Part shown: in pieces, positions 55,230 to 64,000 of the stretch
Numbering within the stretch: the stretch's first letter is position 1
How the letters are laid out: the number at the start of each line of letters is the position of its first letter
The notes under the pieces: generated by a model
Told to the model about the DNA's origin: nothing
The model's database searches: none
What the model saw: the letters and a program-made list of their open reading frames with translations, nothing else
Translations under genes and position numbers: made by a program
Assembly (NCBI RefSeq): GCF_014654785.1
Contig: NZ_BNBD01000001.1
Location: forward strand, 124,001 to 188,000
Direction of reading: 5' to 3'
DNA length: 64,000 bases
DNA from: Streptomyces mashuensis
GTDB taxonomy: Bacteria; Actinomycetota; Actinomycetes; Streptomycetales; Streptomycetaceae

Positions 55230-56198
55230 GTGCCGCTGAAGCCGGCACAGCACTGGGCTGTGTTCGGTGGTGTCACGATGGGCCCTGAGCCAGTGACTGA
55301 AAACATACCTCTCTTCCAGGAACCGCAGATCTTCCAGCCGTCCGTGAGTCTTTCCGCGGCGGCCGCCGAGGATCTCGAGGAGCTCAGCATCACGCGCCGG
55401 CCGCAGCCGCTGCCGGATGTGCCGGAGACGTCCGCGCTGCGCAAGGTTGCCGCGAGGCTGGAGAAGAACCCGCGCACCAACCTCAGCGAGGGTGCCCGCA
55501 AGGCAGCCGCTGCCCTGCAGGTGGAGCCCGAGCGGGCCGCGCTGCTCGTCACAACGCAGCCCAACGGCGTCTCGCTTCTGAGTGAGGTCTCGGTCCCGGG
55601 CGGCTCGCTGTACGTCATTGAGTGCCGGGCCTGGACTCGCATGCTCTTCCCGCTCTACCAGCCGCGCATCGCCGCCCTGTCGCTTGCCGTGCCGCCCCCG
55701 AAACTGCTGGACGAGCACGACGCCAACGGCCCGCTGGCGCAGGCCCAGTGCAAGTTCGACAGCCCCAGGCAGCTTGCGGATCTGGTCCGCGAAACCGTCT
55801 CCGGCACGCTGCATGTGCCCAAGGCCGACTACTCCGACTCGATCCTGCAGCGCGGGGTGTCCGAGCCCCTGCTCGTCATCCTGGTGCGGGTCACCTTCGC
55901 CGACAACTCGCCTGACCGGGTACTGCCGGTCGTCGTCGACGGCATCTCCCGGCTGTCCTCCGCCGCCAAGACCCGCACTGGCAAGAGCATCGCCGGTGCT
56001 GCCGATGCAGTTGTTGAGGACCTTCTGCGCGACGCCAACTCCCTGCGCCGTGCCATCCGTGAAGAGGTCGCCCACTACAACTCCGCCTACCAGCGAGGAC
56101 TGTCGGACCAGGTAGTCCGCGTCGGCCAGGCCGCCACTGTCCCCGTGCGCTTGGTCGTCGGCGCCCGCAACGGCGACACCATGGAGGTCAACCTGTGA
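55230..56198 (+). CDS. Unrecognised protein with a ParB/DGQHR-like motif (element B, gene 1)
   Basis: 322 residues from GTG 55230; ATG 55278 (residue 17) is possible, and GGAG sits too close to the GTG to decide. No family is certain. A domain between about residues 100 and 265 reads LLVTTQPNGVSLLSEVSVPG, SLYVIECRAW, then PLLVILVRVTFADNSP and VLPVVVDGISRLSSAAK. The last segment resembles the DGxxRxxAA loop of ParB-like and DGQHR/DndB-like proteins, which bind nucleotides or DNA. A helical C-terminus follows. The N-terminal ~60 residues are polar. The stop overlaps gene 2 by four bases. Confidence 0.72.
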   Translation: MPLKPAQHWAVFGGVTMGPEPVTENIPLFQEPQIFQPSVSLSAAAAEDLEELSITRRPQPLPDVPETSALRKVAARLEKNPRTNLSEGARKAAAALQVEPERAALLVTTQPNGVSLLSEVSVPGGSLYVIECRAWTRMLFPLYQPRIAALSLAVPPPKLLDEHDANGPLAQAQCKFDSPRQLADLVRETVSGTLHVPKADYSDSILQRGVSEPLLVILVRVTFADNSPDRVLPVVVDGISRLSSAAKTRTGKSIAGAADAVVEDLLRDANSLRRAIREEVAHYNSAYQRGLSDQVVRVGQAATVPVRLVVGARNGDTMEVNL

Positions 56199-57421
56199 CC
56201 ACGCAGACCGCAATGCAGACGTCCGCGATGTCGTTTGTGACGATGGTCGAAAACTTGGTCGCTGGCGAGCACCTGGAGAAGAATCCGTGGACGCCGGACG
56301 CGATGTGGCACAACATCGCCAACCAGACCATCGACGCCTTGGTGGCCCGCGGCAAGCTGCGCCGTGAGGAAGCCGATGTCATCACCGGGCAGACCCCGCT
56401 GGCGGAACTGCCCACAGTGCTCGGCTGCCCGGATCCTTCGCCCATCTGGCGGTGTATCTACACCGCCTACCGTCTTACCGCAGGTTCGTCCTTCAGCGAG
56501 ACGAAGGCCGAGATCCGCAACATCATGGCGCGCCGCGCGGTGACCACCAAACAGTTCAGCTTCATGCTGGGTGTCATCGTCGACCGGGACGTCCGGCGCT
56601 CCAAGGCGCGCAAGGAGCCCGGGGCACGGCGGCCCGCGTCCCTGCAGAGGGCTCGCAACGCCTTCGGGGACGGTGGCTTCCTCACCGAGGATGTACCGGG
56701 CCGGCAGTGGTTCCCGGTGTTCGAGCCGCTGTCGCAGTTGCTGGAACGCGCCCTGGGCGGTGACCGCGACGCCCGGATCACACTCATGATCGGCGGTGGT
56801 TTCGCACTGATGATGGACGGCCACCTCACTCGGGACCGTGAGTCGAAACTGTTCGAGGGCAGTGCCCCGTTCCGAGGGTCACCCCCGGCCATCCTCACTG
56901 ACCTAGCCGGGCATGAACACGGCCTGCGCATGCTCGCCGCCGCATGGCAGCACTGGGACCCGTCCAAGCCGGAGCACGAGTACGACATCCCCGTCGTCAA
57001 CGCTGACGGCAGCGTGGCCATCGCCGGCGACACCCGCGAGACCCGAAGCCCCGAACGTCTGACCGAGTACCGGCTCTACGAGATCGCCAGCCCGGCGAAG
57101 GCTATGGCCGGCTTCCTCAAGCAGCAGGAGGCACGCAAGGCCCGCAACCAGGCCGCAACTCCTGAGGACCGCGACCGGCACAACCGGGAACGCCTCGCCA
57201 TGGCCCTGGACATCGCCAAGGACGCGGCCACCGCCCTGAAGAACTCCCCTGTCTCCCCGCCGCCGCACCCCTTCGGCATGTACGAGGAGTGGGAACGCAC
57301 CCGGAACACCGCCCACCAGGTCTACGAGATCCTCGTCAGGGCGGAACCTGATCCCGAAGAGGGCTTCATCTCAAGCACGGATCCCGAAGAGGACGAGGAC
57401 GCCGAGCACGACAACGCATGA
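56195..57421 (+). CDS. Unrecognised protein (element B, gene 2)
   Basis: 408 residues from GTG 56195, coupled to gene 1 by a GTGA overlap. Mostly helical: an N-terminal half (TPDAMWHNIANQTIDALVAR, CIYTAYRLTAGSSFSETKAE, RAVTTKQFSFMLGVIVDRDV), a glycine-containing middle (ITLMIGGGFALMMDGHLTRD), then a charged coiled region (FLKQQEARKARNQAATPEDR) and a strongly acidic tail (EEDEDAEHDNA). No cysteine cluster, Walker motif, nuclease motif or membrane helix is evident. The acidic tail and coupling suggest it forms a complex with gene 1. Function unknown. Confidence 0.72.
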   Translation: MTTQTAMQTSAMSFVTMVENLVAGEHLEKNPWTPDAMWHNIANQTIDALVARGKLRREEADVITGQTPLAELPTVLGCPDPSPIWRCIYTAYRLTAGSSFSETKAEIRNIMARRAVTTKQFSFMLGVIVDRDVRRSKARKEPGARRPASLQRARNAFGDGGFLTEDVPGRQWFPVFEPLSQLLERALGGDRDARITLMIGGGFALMMDGHLTRDRESKLFEGSAPFRGSPPAILTDLAGHEHGLRMLAAAWQHWDPSKPEHEYDIPVVNADGSVAIAGDTRETRSPERLTEYRLYEIASPAKAMAGFLKQQEARKARNQAATPEDRDRHNRERLAMALDIAKDAATALKNSPVSPPPHPFGMYEEWERTRNTAHQVYEILVRAEPDPEEGFISSTDPEEDEDAEHDNA

Positions 57422-57429
57422 CCCGACAG

Positions 57430-57461
57430 GTGAGGGCCGTCTCTACAGGGGCAGCCCTCAC
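57430..57461 (+). terminator. Hairpin after the element B operon
   Basis: GTGAGGGC (57430-57437) pairs with GCCCTCAC (57454-57461) around a 16-base loop, 9 bases after the stop of gene 2, followed by TTGG. Confidence 0.5.
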
Positions 57462-57778
57462 TTGGTGCGAGACTTAGGTGTCGAGTCTTGGAACATCCAC
57501 ATGCTCCTGAAACAACGCCTCGACTGATCAGACGCTGACCTCCCCTTACGAGGAACAGTCGGGCCCGCGTGGCCAGCGACCTTTCTGCTGTGGGCCGTTT
57601 CAGCAGGCACCCGGGAACGTGGAACCCGGCTGTCGCCTCAGTGCGGGGGGCTGACAGCTCCCCGCCATGCGGGCTCACGCTCGTTTGACGCTCTGGGCGT
57701 ACGGCAGATCGCGCAGGATCTAGTCATGTGCCCTTTGGTCTGCGGTTCCTTTTGTTCCTCCCCTCACGGCGTGGTTCG
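57462..57778. other. Right terminal segment of element B
   Basis: About 320 non-coding bases. It contains the right-end iterons and CTGCGGTTCC at 57740, 39 bases before attachment copy 3. Confidence 0.55.
57675..57692 (+). repeat. Right-end iterons of element B
   Basis: TCACGCT at 57675 and TGACGCT at 57686, 11 bases apart, with the same intervening CGTT as in element A's ends. The inner copy begins 93 bases before attachment copy 3. Confidence 0.65.
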
Positions 57779-57842
57779 GATGACGCATCACGTGGAGTGC
57801 GTGGCAATCCTCAAGCCTGTCGCGAAGGGTGTGTGACCTGCG
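57779..57842 (+). repeat. Attachment-site copy 3 (attR-like)
   Basis: 64 bases, 60 identical to copy 1, encoding the same C-terminus MTHHVECVAILKPVAKGV plus TGA. It is followed by chromosomal sequence without iterons, so it is the outer right boundary. It may be the displaced original 3' end of the methyltransferase gene. Confidence 0.85.
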
Positions 57843-57999
57843 CCCTTCTCAGTGCGCATGATCGCCCCTAGGTACCGGGCCCCACGAGTCGGCACGGGCC
57901 GGCTCCTCCACCCCTAGGCCGATGCTTTGGCCGTAAACCTTTGCCGAAGCTAAGGTATGCGGCCGTACTCGGCGGATCGCTCCCGTGGAGAGGGTGGGG

Positions 58000-59526
58000 A
58001 TGGGGCTCATGGATGCGGACCACGCGGAGCTGGTCGTCGCGGCGCAGGCCGGTGACGACCGGGCGCGGGAGAAGCTGATCGCCGCATACCTGCCGTTGCT
58101 CTACAACATCGTCGGGCGAGCGCTGAGCGGGCATGCCGATGTCGACGACGTCGTCCAGGAAACGCTGCTGCGCGTGGTGCGCGACCTTCCCGGTCTGCGG
58201 GCCCCGGAAAGCTTCCGGTCCTGGCTGGTGTCGATCACGCTCCGCCAGATCAACACCTACTGGCAGCGGCAGCGCGCTCTCGCCGGCCGGACCACGGTCA
58301 TCGACGAGGCACTCCGGACACCGCACGCCGGCACCGCGCTCGAGGACGCGACGATCCTGCGTCTGCACATATCGGACGAGCGCCGTCAGGTGGTCGAAGC
58401 CGGCCGGTGGCTCGATCCGGACCATCGCGTGCTGTTGTCGCTGTGGTGGCAGGAATGCGCCGGTCTGCTGAGCCGTCACGACATCGCCGACGCGATGGGG
58501 CTCAGCGTTGCCCACGCCGGAGTACGCCTGCAGCGCATGCGCGAGCAACTGGACCTGAGCCGGACGATCGTCGCCGCGCTGGCGGCGGACCCGCGCTGTC
58601 CGCAGCTGGACGAGACCGTCGCCGGCTGGGACGGTCTCCGTACCTCCGTGTGGCGCAAGCGGATCGCGCGGCACACCCGCGACTGCCCCGTCTGCACGGC
58701 GACGACGACAGAGCGGGTTCCGGCCGAACTGCTGCTTCTCCACCTCACGCCGCTGGCCGTCCCGGCCGCACTCATCGCGACGCTGGCCGCCAAGGGCCTG
58801 CTGTCCGGTACCGCCGCGAGCGCCGCCGGTCTGGCCACGGCACACGCCACCGTCGGCACGGCGTCGGCGTCGGCGGGAGGCGGTCTGCACGGCTCGCTGA
58901 TGGGCAAACTGTCCGCGGTGACCGCTCATCCGATGGTGAGCCTCGCCACCGGCGCCGTGCTCGTCGCCGGGGCCGCCACCTACGCGGCCTGGCCCGAACC
59001 GGCGCCTCGAGTGCCCGACGTCATCGCCGCTCCCACGCCGGTCCCGTCGCGTACCACCACGTCGGCCACACCGTCGCCCTCGGTGAGTCCGTCCGCCGTC
59101 GCAGGCACTGTTCCGCTGGGCGCGCAGGCGCTGGAGTCCGTGGACCAGCCCGGCCTGTTCGTCACGTACGCCGGCGACTTCGCGACGATCGGCGGCGCGC
59201 AGGCACGGGAACGGGTCACCTTCACGGTCGTCGGGGGGCTGGCCGACACACGGTGCGTCACCTTCCGTGCCGCGGACGGCCGGTACCTTCGCCATCACTA
59301 CCTGCGGCTCCGTCTGAGCGCCAACGACGGCAGCGAACTGTTCCGTGAAGACGCCACCTTCTGTCCGCGTCCCGGGGCGGTCGCCGGGTCGGTGACTCTG
59401 CACTCCCACAACTATCCCGGGTCGGTCCTCCGCCACCGCGACGGTGGCATCTGGCTCGACGGCTCCGACGGCACCCGGGCCTTCGCCGGCCAGGCCTCCT
59501 TCATCGTGCGCGGGGCCCGGGCCTGA
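58000..59526 (+). CDS. Membrane-anchored ECF sigma factor with AbfB-like sensor domain
   Basis: 508 residues from ATG 58000, chosen for the GGAGAGG upstream; GTG 57985 and ATG 58009 are alternatives. Sigma region 2 (LLYNIVGRALSGHADVDDVV, QETLLRVVRDLP) and region 4 (SRHDIADAMGLSVAHAGVRL) fill the first ~195 residues. Then comes HxxxCxxC (H225, C229, C232), the zinc signature of anti-sigma factors, hydrophobic helices (~245-275 and ~305-328), a Ser/Thr/Pro linker and a C-terminal AbfB (CBM42)-like arabinose-binding module (SVDQPGLFVTYAGDFATIGG, RCVTFRAADGRYLRHHYLRL). It resembles ECF groups with large C-terminal extensions. It probably senses hemicellulose and drives the two enzyme genes that follow. 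Confidence 0.85.
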   Translation: MGLMDADHAELVVAAQAGDDRAREKLIAAYLPLLYNIVGRALSGHADVDDVVQETLLRVVRDLPGLRAPESFRSWLVSITLRQINTYWQRQRALAGRTTVIDEALRTPHAGTALEDATILRLHISDERRQVVEAGRWLDPDHRVLLSLWWQECAGLLSRHDIADAMGLSVAHAGVRLQRMREQLDLSRTIVAALAADPRCPQLDETVAGWDGLRTSVWRKRIARHTRDCPVCTATTTERVPAELLLLHLTPLAVPAALIATLAAKGLLSGTAASAAGLATAHATVGTASASAGGGLHGSLMGKLSAVTAHPMVSLATGAVLVAGAATYAAWPEPAPRVPDVIAAPTPVPSRTTTSATPSPSVSPSAVAGTVPLGAQALESVDQPGLFVTYAGDFATIGGAQARERVTFTVVGGLADTRCVTFRAADGRYLRHHYLRLRLSANDGSELFREDATFCPRPGAVAGSVTLHSHNYPGSVLRHRDGGIWLDGSDGTRAFAGQASFIVRGARA

Positions 59527-59583
59527 CAACCGCTGCTGCGCGCCCTGCCCACGGGGACGGCCAGGTCACGGGGCCCGGCATAA

Positions 59584-61722
<2,139 letters not shown>

Positions 61723-61763
61723 CCCGCCCGATCCACGGTGATATGCAAGGAGAACACCTCCCC

Positions 61764-64000
61764 ATGAAGAATCCCACGGACGCAGGGCGCCGCGGGCGTC
61801 ACCGCCGCCGCAGGACTGCGACCGGCCTGCTGCTCGGTGTGCCGGCCGCCGTCGTGCCGTACCTCCTGTTCACCCAGGAGGACTCCCAGGCCGCGACGAT
61901 CGACGGCAGCACCTACTACCGGCTGGTCTCCGTGCGCAGCGGCAAGGCGATGGACGTCAACGCCTTCTCCACCGCCGACGGCACCCGTATCCAGCAGTGG
62001 ACCGACCAGAACACCGCCAACCAGCAGTGGAGACTGAGGCCCACCGGGGACGGCTACTACGAGCTCGTGAACCGCAACAGCGGCAAGGTGCTGGGCATAG
62101 CGGGCGGCTCGACCGCCCCGTCGGCTGCCGCCGAACAGCAGACCGACAGCTCCTCCGCCTCCCAGGAGTGGCGGATCGACGACGTGAGCGGTTCCGGCGC
62201 CGTCACCTTCACTTCCCGCAGGAGCGGCCAGGCCCTGGACGTCTCCGGAGGCTCCACGGCCCAGGGCGCGGCGATCATCCAGTATCCCGGCACGGGCAGC
62301 ACCAACCAGCAGTGGAAGCTGGTGAAGGTGACCGACGGCCAGGCGGCTGCGGCCGGACCGTACAGGTGGAGGAACGCCCAGGTGGTCGGCGGCGGTTACG
62401 TCACCGGACTGGTGTTCAACCCACGGGAGAAGGGGCTGCTGTACGCGCGCACCGACATGGGCGGCGCCTACCGCTGGGACACCGCGGCCGAGCAGTGGAT
62501 CCCGCTCACCGACTGGCTCGGCGAGAAGGACTGGAACCTGCTGGGCATCGACGCGCTGGCCACCGACCCCGTCGACCCCAGCAGGCTCTACCTCGCGACG
62601 GGCACCTACACCAACAACTGGGCCGGCAACGGCGCGATCCTGCGCTCCACCGACCGGGGCCGCACCTTCCAGCGCACCGAGCTGCCGTTCAAGCTGGGCG
62701 GCAACGAGGACGGCCGCGGGGCCGGCGAACGGCTCGCGATCGACCCCTCGGACAACCGCACCCTGCTGCTGGGTACCCGTAAGAACGGCCTGTGGCGCAG
62801 CACCGACCACGGGGAGACATGGCGGCAGGTCTCCTCGTTCCCGGTCAAGGACGGGGCGGGCAGCGGAGCGGGCATCTCCTTCGTGACGTACGGCCCGGCC
62901 GGCAGCAACACCGTGTACGCCGGCGTCGCCGACAGGTCGGCCTCCCTCTACCGCTCCACCGACGGCGGCACCACCTGGCAGGCCGTCCCCGGGCAGCCCA
63001 CCGGCCAGATGCCGCAGCACGGCGTGCTCTCCGGTGACGGTTCGCTGTACCTGACGTACACCGACAACCTCGGACCCAACGGCGTGACGACGGGCTTGGT
63101 GTGGAAGTACACCCCGGCAGGCGGAGCGTGGAAGAACATCTCCCCGTCCCAGGGCCCCTACGGTTTCTCCGGCCTGGCCGTCGACCCGCGCAATCCGACC
63201 ACGGTGATGGTCACCACCCTGGACCGCTGGTGGCCCGAGGACGAGATCTACCGCAGCACCGACGGCGGCACGACCTGGAAGGCGCTGGCCGGGAAATCGG
63301 TACGGAACGCCTCCGCCGCTCCGTACATCGGCACCCACACCGGGCACTGGATGACCGCCCTGGCCATCGACCCCTTCGACTCGGGGCACGTGCTGTACGG
63401 CACCGGCAACGGCATCTGGCGCAGCAAGGACGCCAACGCCACCGACAGCGGCGGCACCAGCCACTGGACCGTGGGCGCGCGCGGCCTGGAGGAGACCGCG
63501 CTGATGGACGCGATCGCCCCGCCCGGCGGTGCCACCGTCATCACCGCCATGGGGGACCAGGGCGGCTTCCGTCACGACGACCTGACCAAGGTGCCCGCCG
63601 GGCGGCTGGACAACCCGGTGATGACCAACAGCACCGACATCGACTTCGCTCAGGCCAACCCCTCGACGATGGTCCGTGTCGGCCGCGGCGCACAGGACGG
63701 CGCCTACTCCACCGACGGCGGCAACAGCTGGCACGGCTTCGCGTCGGAGCCGGTGGCCGGCGCCCGGGACGGCCGTGTCGCGCTCGCGGCGGACGGCTCC
63801 GCCATCGTCTGGACCCAATCCGGCCAGGTCCCGTACCGCTCCACCGACAAGGGCGCCACCTGGTCGAAAGTCCGCGGCCTGGGCACCGACGCCGTGGTCG
63901 TCGCCGACCGCTCCTCGGCCACGACGTTCTACTCGCTCACCGGCGGCACGCTGTACGCCAGCACCGATGGCGGAGCGTCCTTCACCGCCCGCGCCACCGG
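61764..64000 (+). CDS. Secreted GH74 xyloglucanase with ricin-type binding domain, 3' end missing
   Basis: Open from ATG 61764 (AAGGAG at 61747) to the window end; 745 residues seen. Signal peptide: HRRRRTATGLLLGVPAAVVP with cleavage near residue 43. Residues ~48-195 form a ricin/CBM13 trefoil with three QQW-type repeats (NQQWRLRP, SQEWRIDD, NQQWKLVK). From residue ~200 the GH74 beta-propeller follows (GGYVTGLVFNP, ARTDMGGAYRW with putative catalytic D231, and many STDGGTTW/STDHGETW repeats). The family hydrolyses xyloglucan. It lies 41 bases after the xylanase gene in the same direction, so it is likely co-transcribed. The remaining propeller and any further modules are beyond the window. 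Confidence 0.92.
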   Translation, partial: MKNPTDAGRRGRHRRRRTATGLLLGVPAAVVPYLLFTQEDSQAATIDGSTYYRLVSVRSGKAMDVNAFSTADGTRIQQWTDQNTANQQWRLRPTGDGYYELVNRNSGKVLGIAGGSTAPSAAAEQQTDSSSASQEWRIDDVSGSGAVTFTSRRSGQALDVSGGSTAQGAAIIQYPGTGSTNQQWKLVKVTDGQAAAAGPYRWRNAQVVGGGYVTGLVFNPREKGLLYARTDMGGAYRWDTAAEQWIPLTDWLGEKDWNLLGIDALATDPVDPSRLYLATGTYTNNWAGNGAILRSTDRGRTFQRTELPFKLGGNEDGRGAGERLAIDPSDNRTLLLGTRKNGLWRSTDHGETWRQVSSFPVKDGAGSGAGISFVTYGPAGSNTVYAGVADRSASLYRSTDGGTTWQAVPGQPTGQMPQHGVLSGDGSLYLTYTDNLGPNGVTTGLVWKYTPAGGAWKNISPSQGPYGFSGLAVDPRNPTTVMVTTLDRWWPEDEIYRSTDGGTTWKALAGKSVRNASAAPYIGTHTGHWMTALAIDPFDSGHVLYGTGNGIWRSKDANATDSGGTSHWTVGARGLEETALMDAIAPPGGATVITAMGDQGGFRHDDLTKVPAGRLDNPVMTNSTDIDFAQANPSTMVRVGRGAQDGAYSTDGGNSWHGFASEPVAGARDGRVALAADGSAIVWTQSGQVPYRSTDKGATWSKVRGLGTDAVVVADRSSATTFYSLTGGTLYASTDGGASFTARAT

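Larger units (their letters stand above)
54628..57842. mobile_element. Element B: minimal two-gene integrated element
   Basis: Bounded by attachment copies 2 and 3. Left end: degenerate iterons (TGGCGCT at 54741, TGAGCGT at 54753) starting exactly 113 bases after the copy, as in element A. Right end: TCACGCT and TGACGCT at 57675 and 57686, 93 bases before copy 3. Only two genes, one operon, lie inside. There is no recombinase, so movement would need one in trans. The shared end structure makes it a relative of element A integrated in tandem. Confidence 0.72.

Noticed and set aside
57843..57999. A third element beginning at attachment copy 3
   Set aside because: At the expected 113-base offset (57892) there is no TGACGCT-like repeat, and ordinary chromosomal genes follow.

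Overview
The window is high-GC actinobacterial chromosome, almost certainly Streptomyces. The pointers are GTG/TTG starts, tight operons with 4-base overlaps, a conservon, a CutRS-like two-component pair, DUF3093/DUF3159/DUF3710/DUF4193 genes and a Pgl-type phage-defence locus. Core chromosome fills 1-31398 and resumes after about 57842; the part between is acquired DNA.

Left part (1-31398). In order: a ferrochelatase (5' end missing), an inositol-monophosphatase-like gene, a CutR/CutS-like two-component system, a DUF4193 zinc-ribbon protein, a dUTPase neighbourhood, and a complete potassium block. That block is kdpFABC (with an extra 27-codon mini-gene in front), kdpD and kdpE, two RCK/TrkA-type regulators, and a KimA-like APC permease. 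Between kdpC and kdpD sit a TetR regulator and an aminoglycoside 2'-N-acetyltransferase (AAC(2')-I) homologue. Between the trkA pair and the permease sits a conservon (cvnA-B-C-D) followed by two cytochromes P450. The first P450 lacks the K-helix ExxR arginine (CYP157-like); the second is canonical (CYP154-like).

Acquired region (31341-57842). The last ~64 bases of an RNA methyltransferase (TrmA/RlmD-type) gene occur three times in direct orientation, at 31341, 54628 and 57779. They delimit two tandem elements with matching ends. Each left end has TGACGCT-type repeats starting exactly 113 bases after the start of its copy. Each right end has two such repeats 11 bases apart, the inner one starting 93-94 bases before its copy. 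No integrase, excisionase or transposase gene is visible in either. Element A (~23.3 kb) carries a zinc-ribbon/coiled-coil protein, a PIN-antitoxin pair with a perfect 21-base palindromic operator, a complete type 2 BREX/Pgl system (pglW, pglX, pglY, pglZ, brxD, brxHI), a small unknown gene coupled to a DapF-like epimerase gene, and a broken FMN hydroxyacid-oxidase gene. Element B (~3.2 kb) carries only a translationally coupled pair of unrecognised genes. It is the best candidate here for an undescribed system.

Right part (57843-64000). A plant-polysaccharide locus: a membrane-anchored ECF sigma factor with an internal HxxxCxxC zinc motif and an extracellular AbfB-like sugar-binding module, a secreted GH10-GH62 xylanase/arabinofuranosidase fusion, and a secreted ricin-GH74 xyloglucanase that runs off the window. 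The sigma factor plausibly senses hemicellulose and controls the enzymes.
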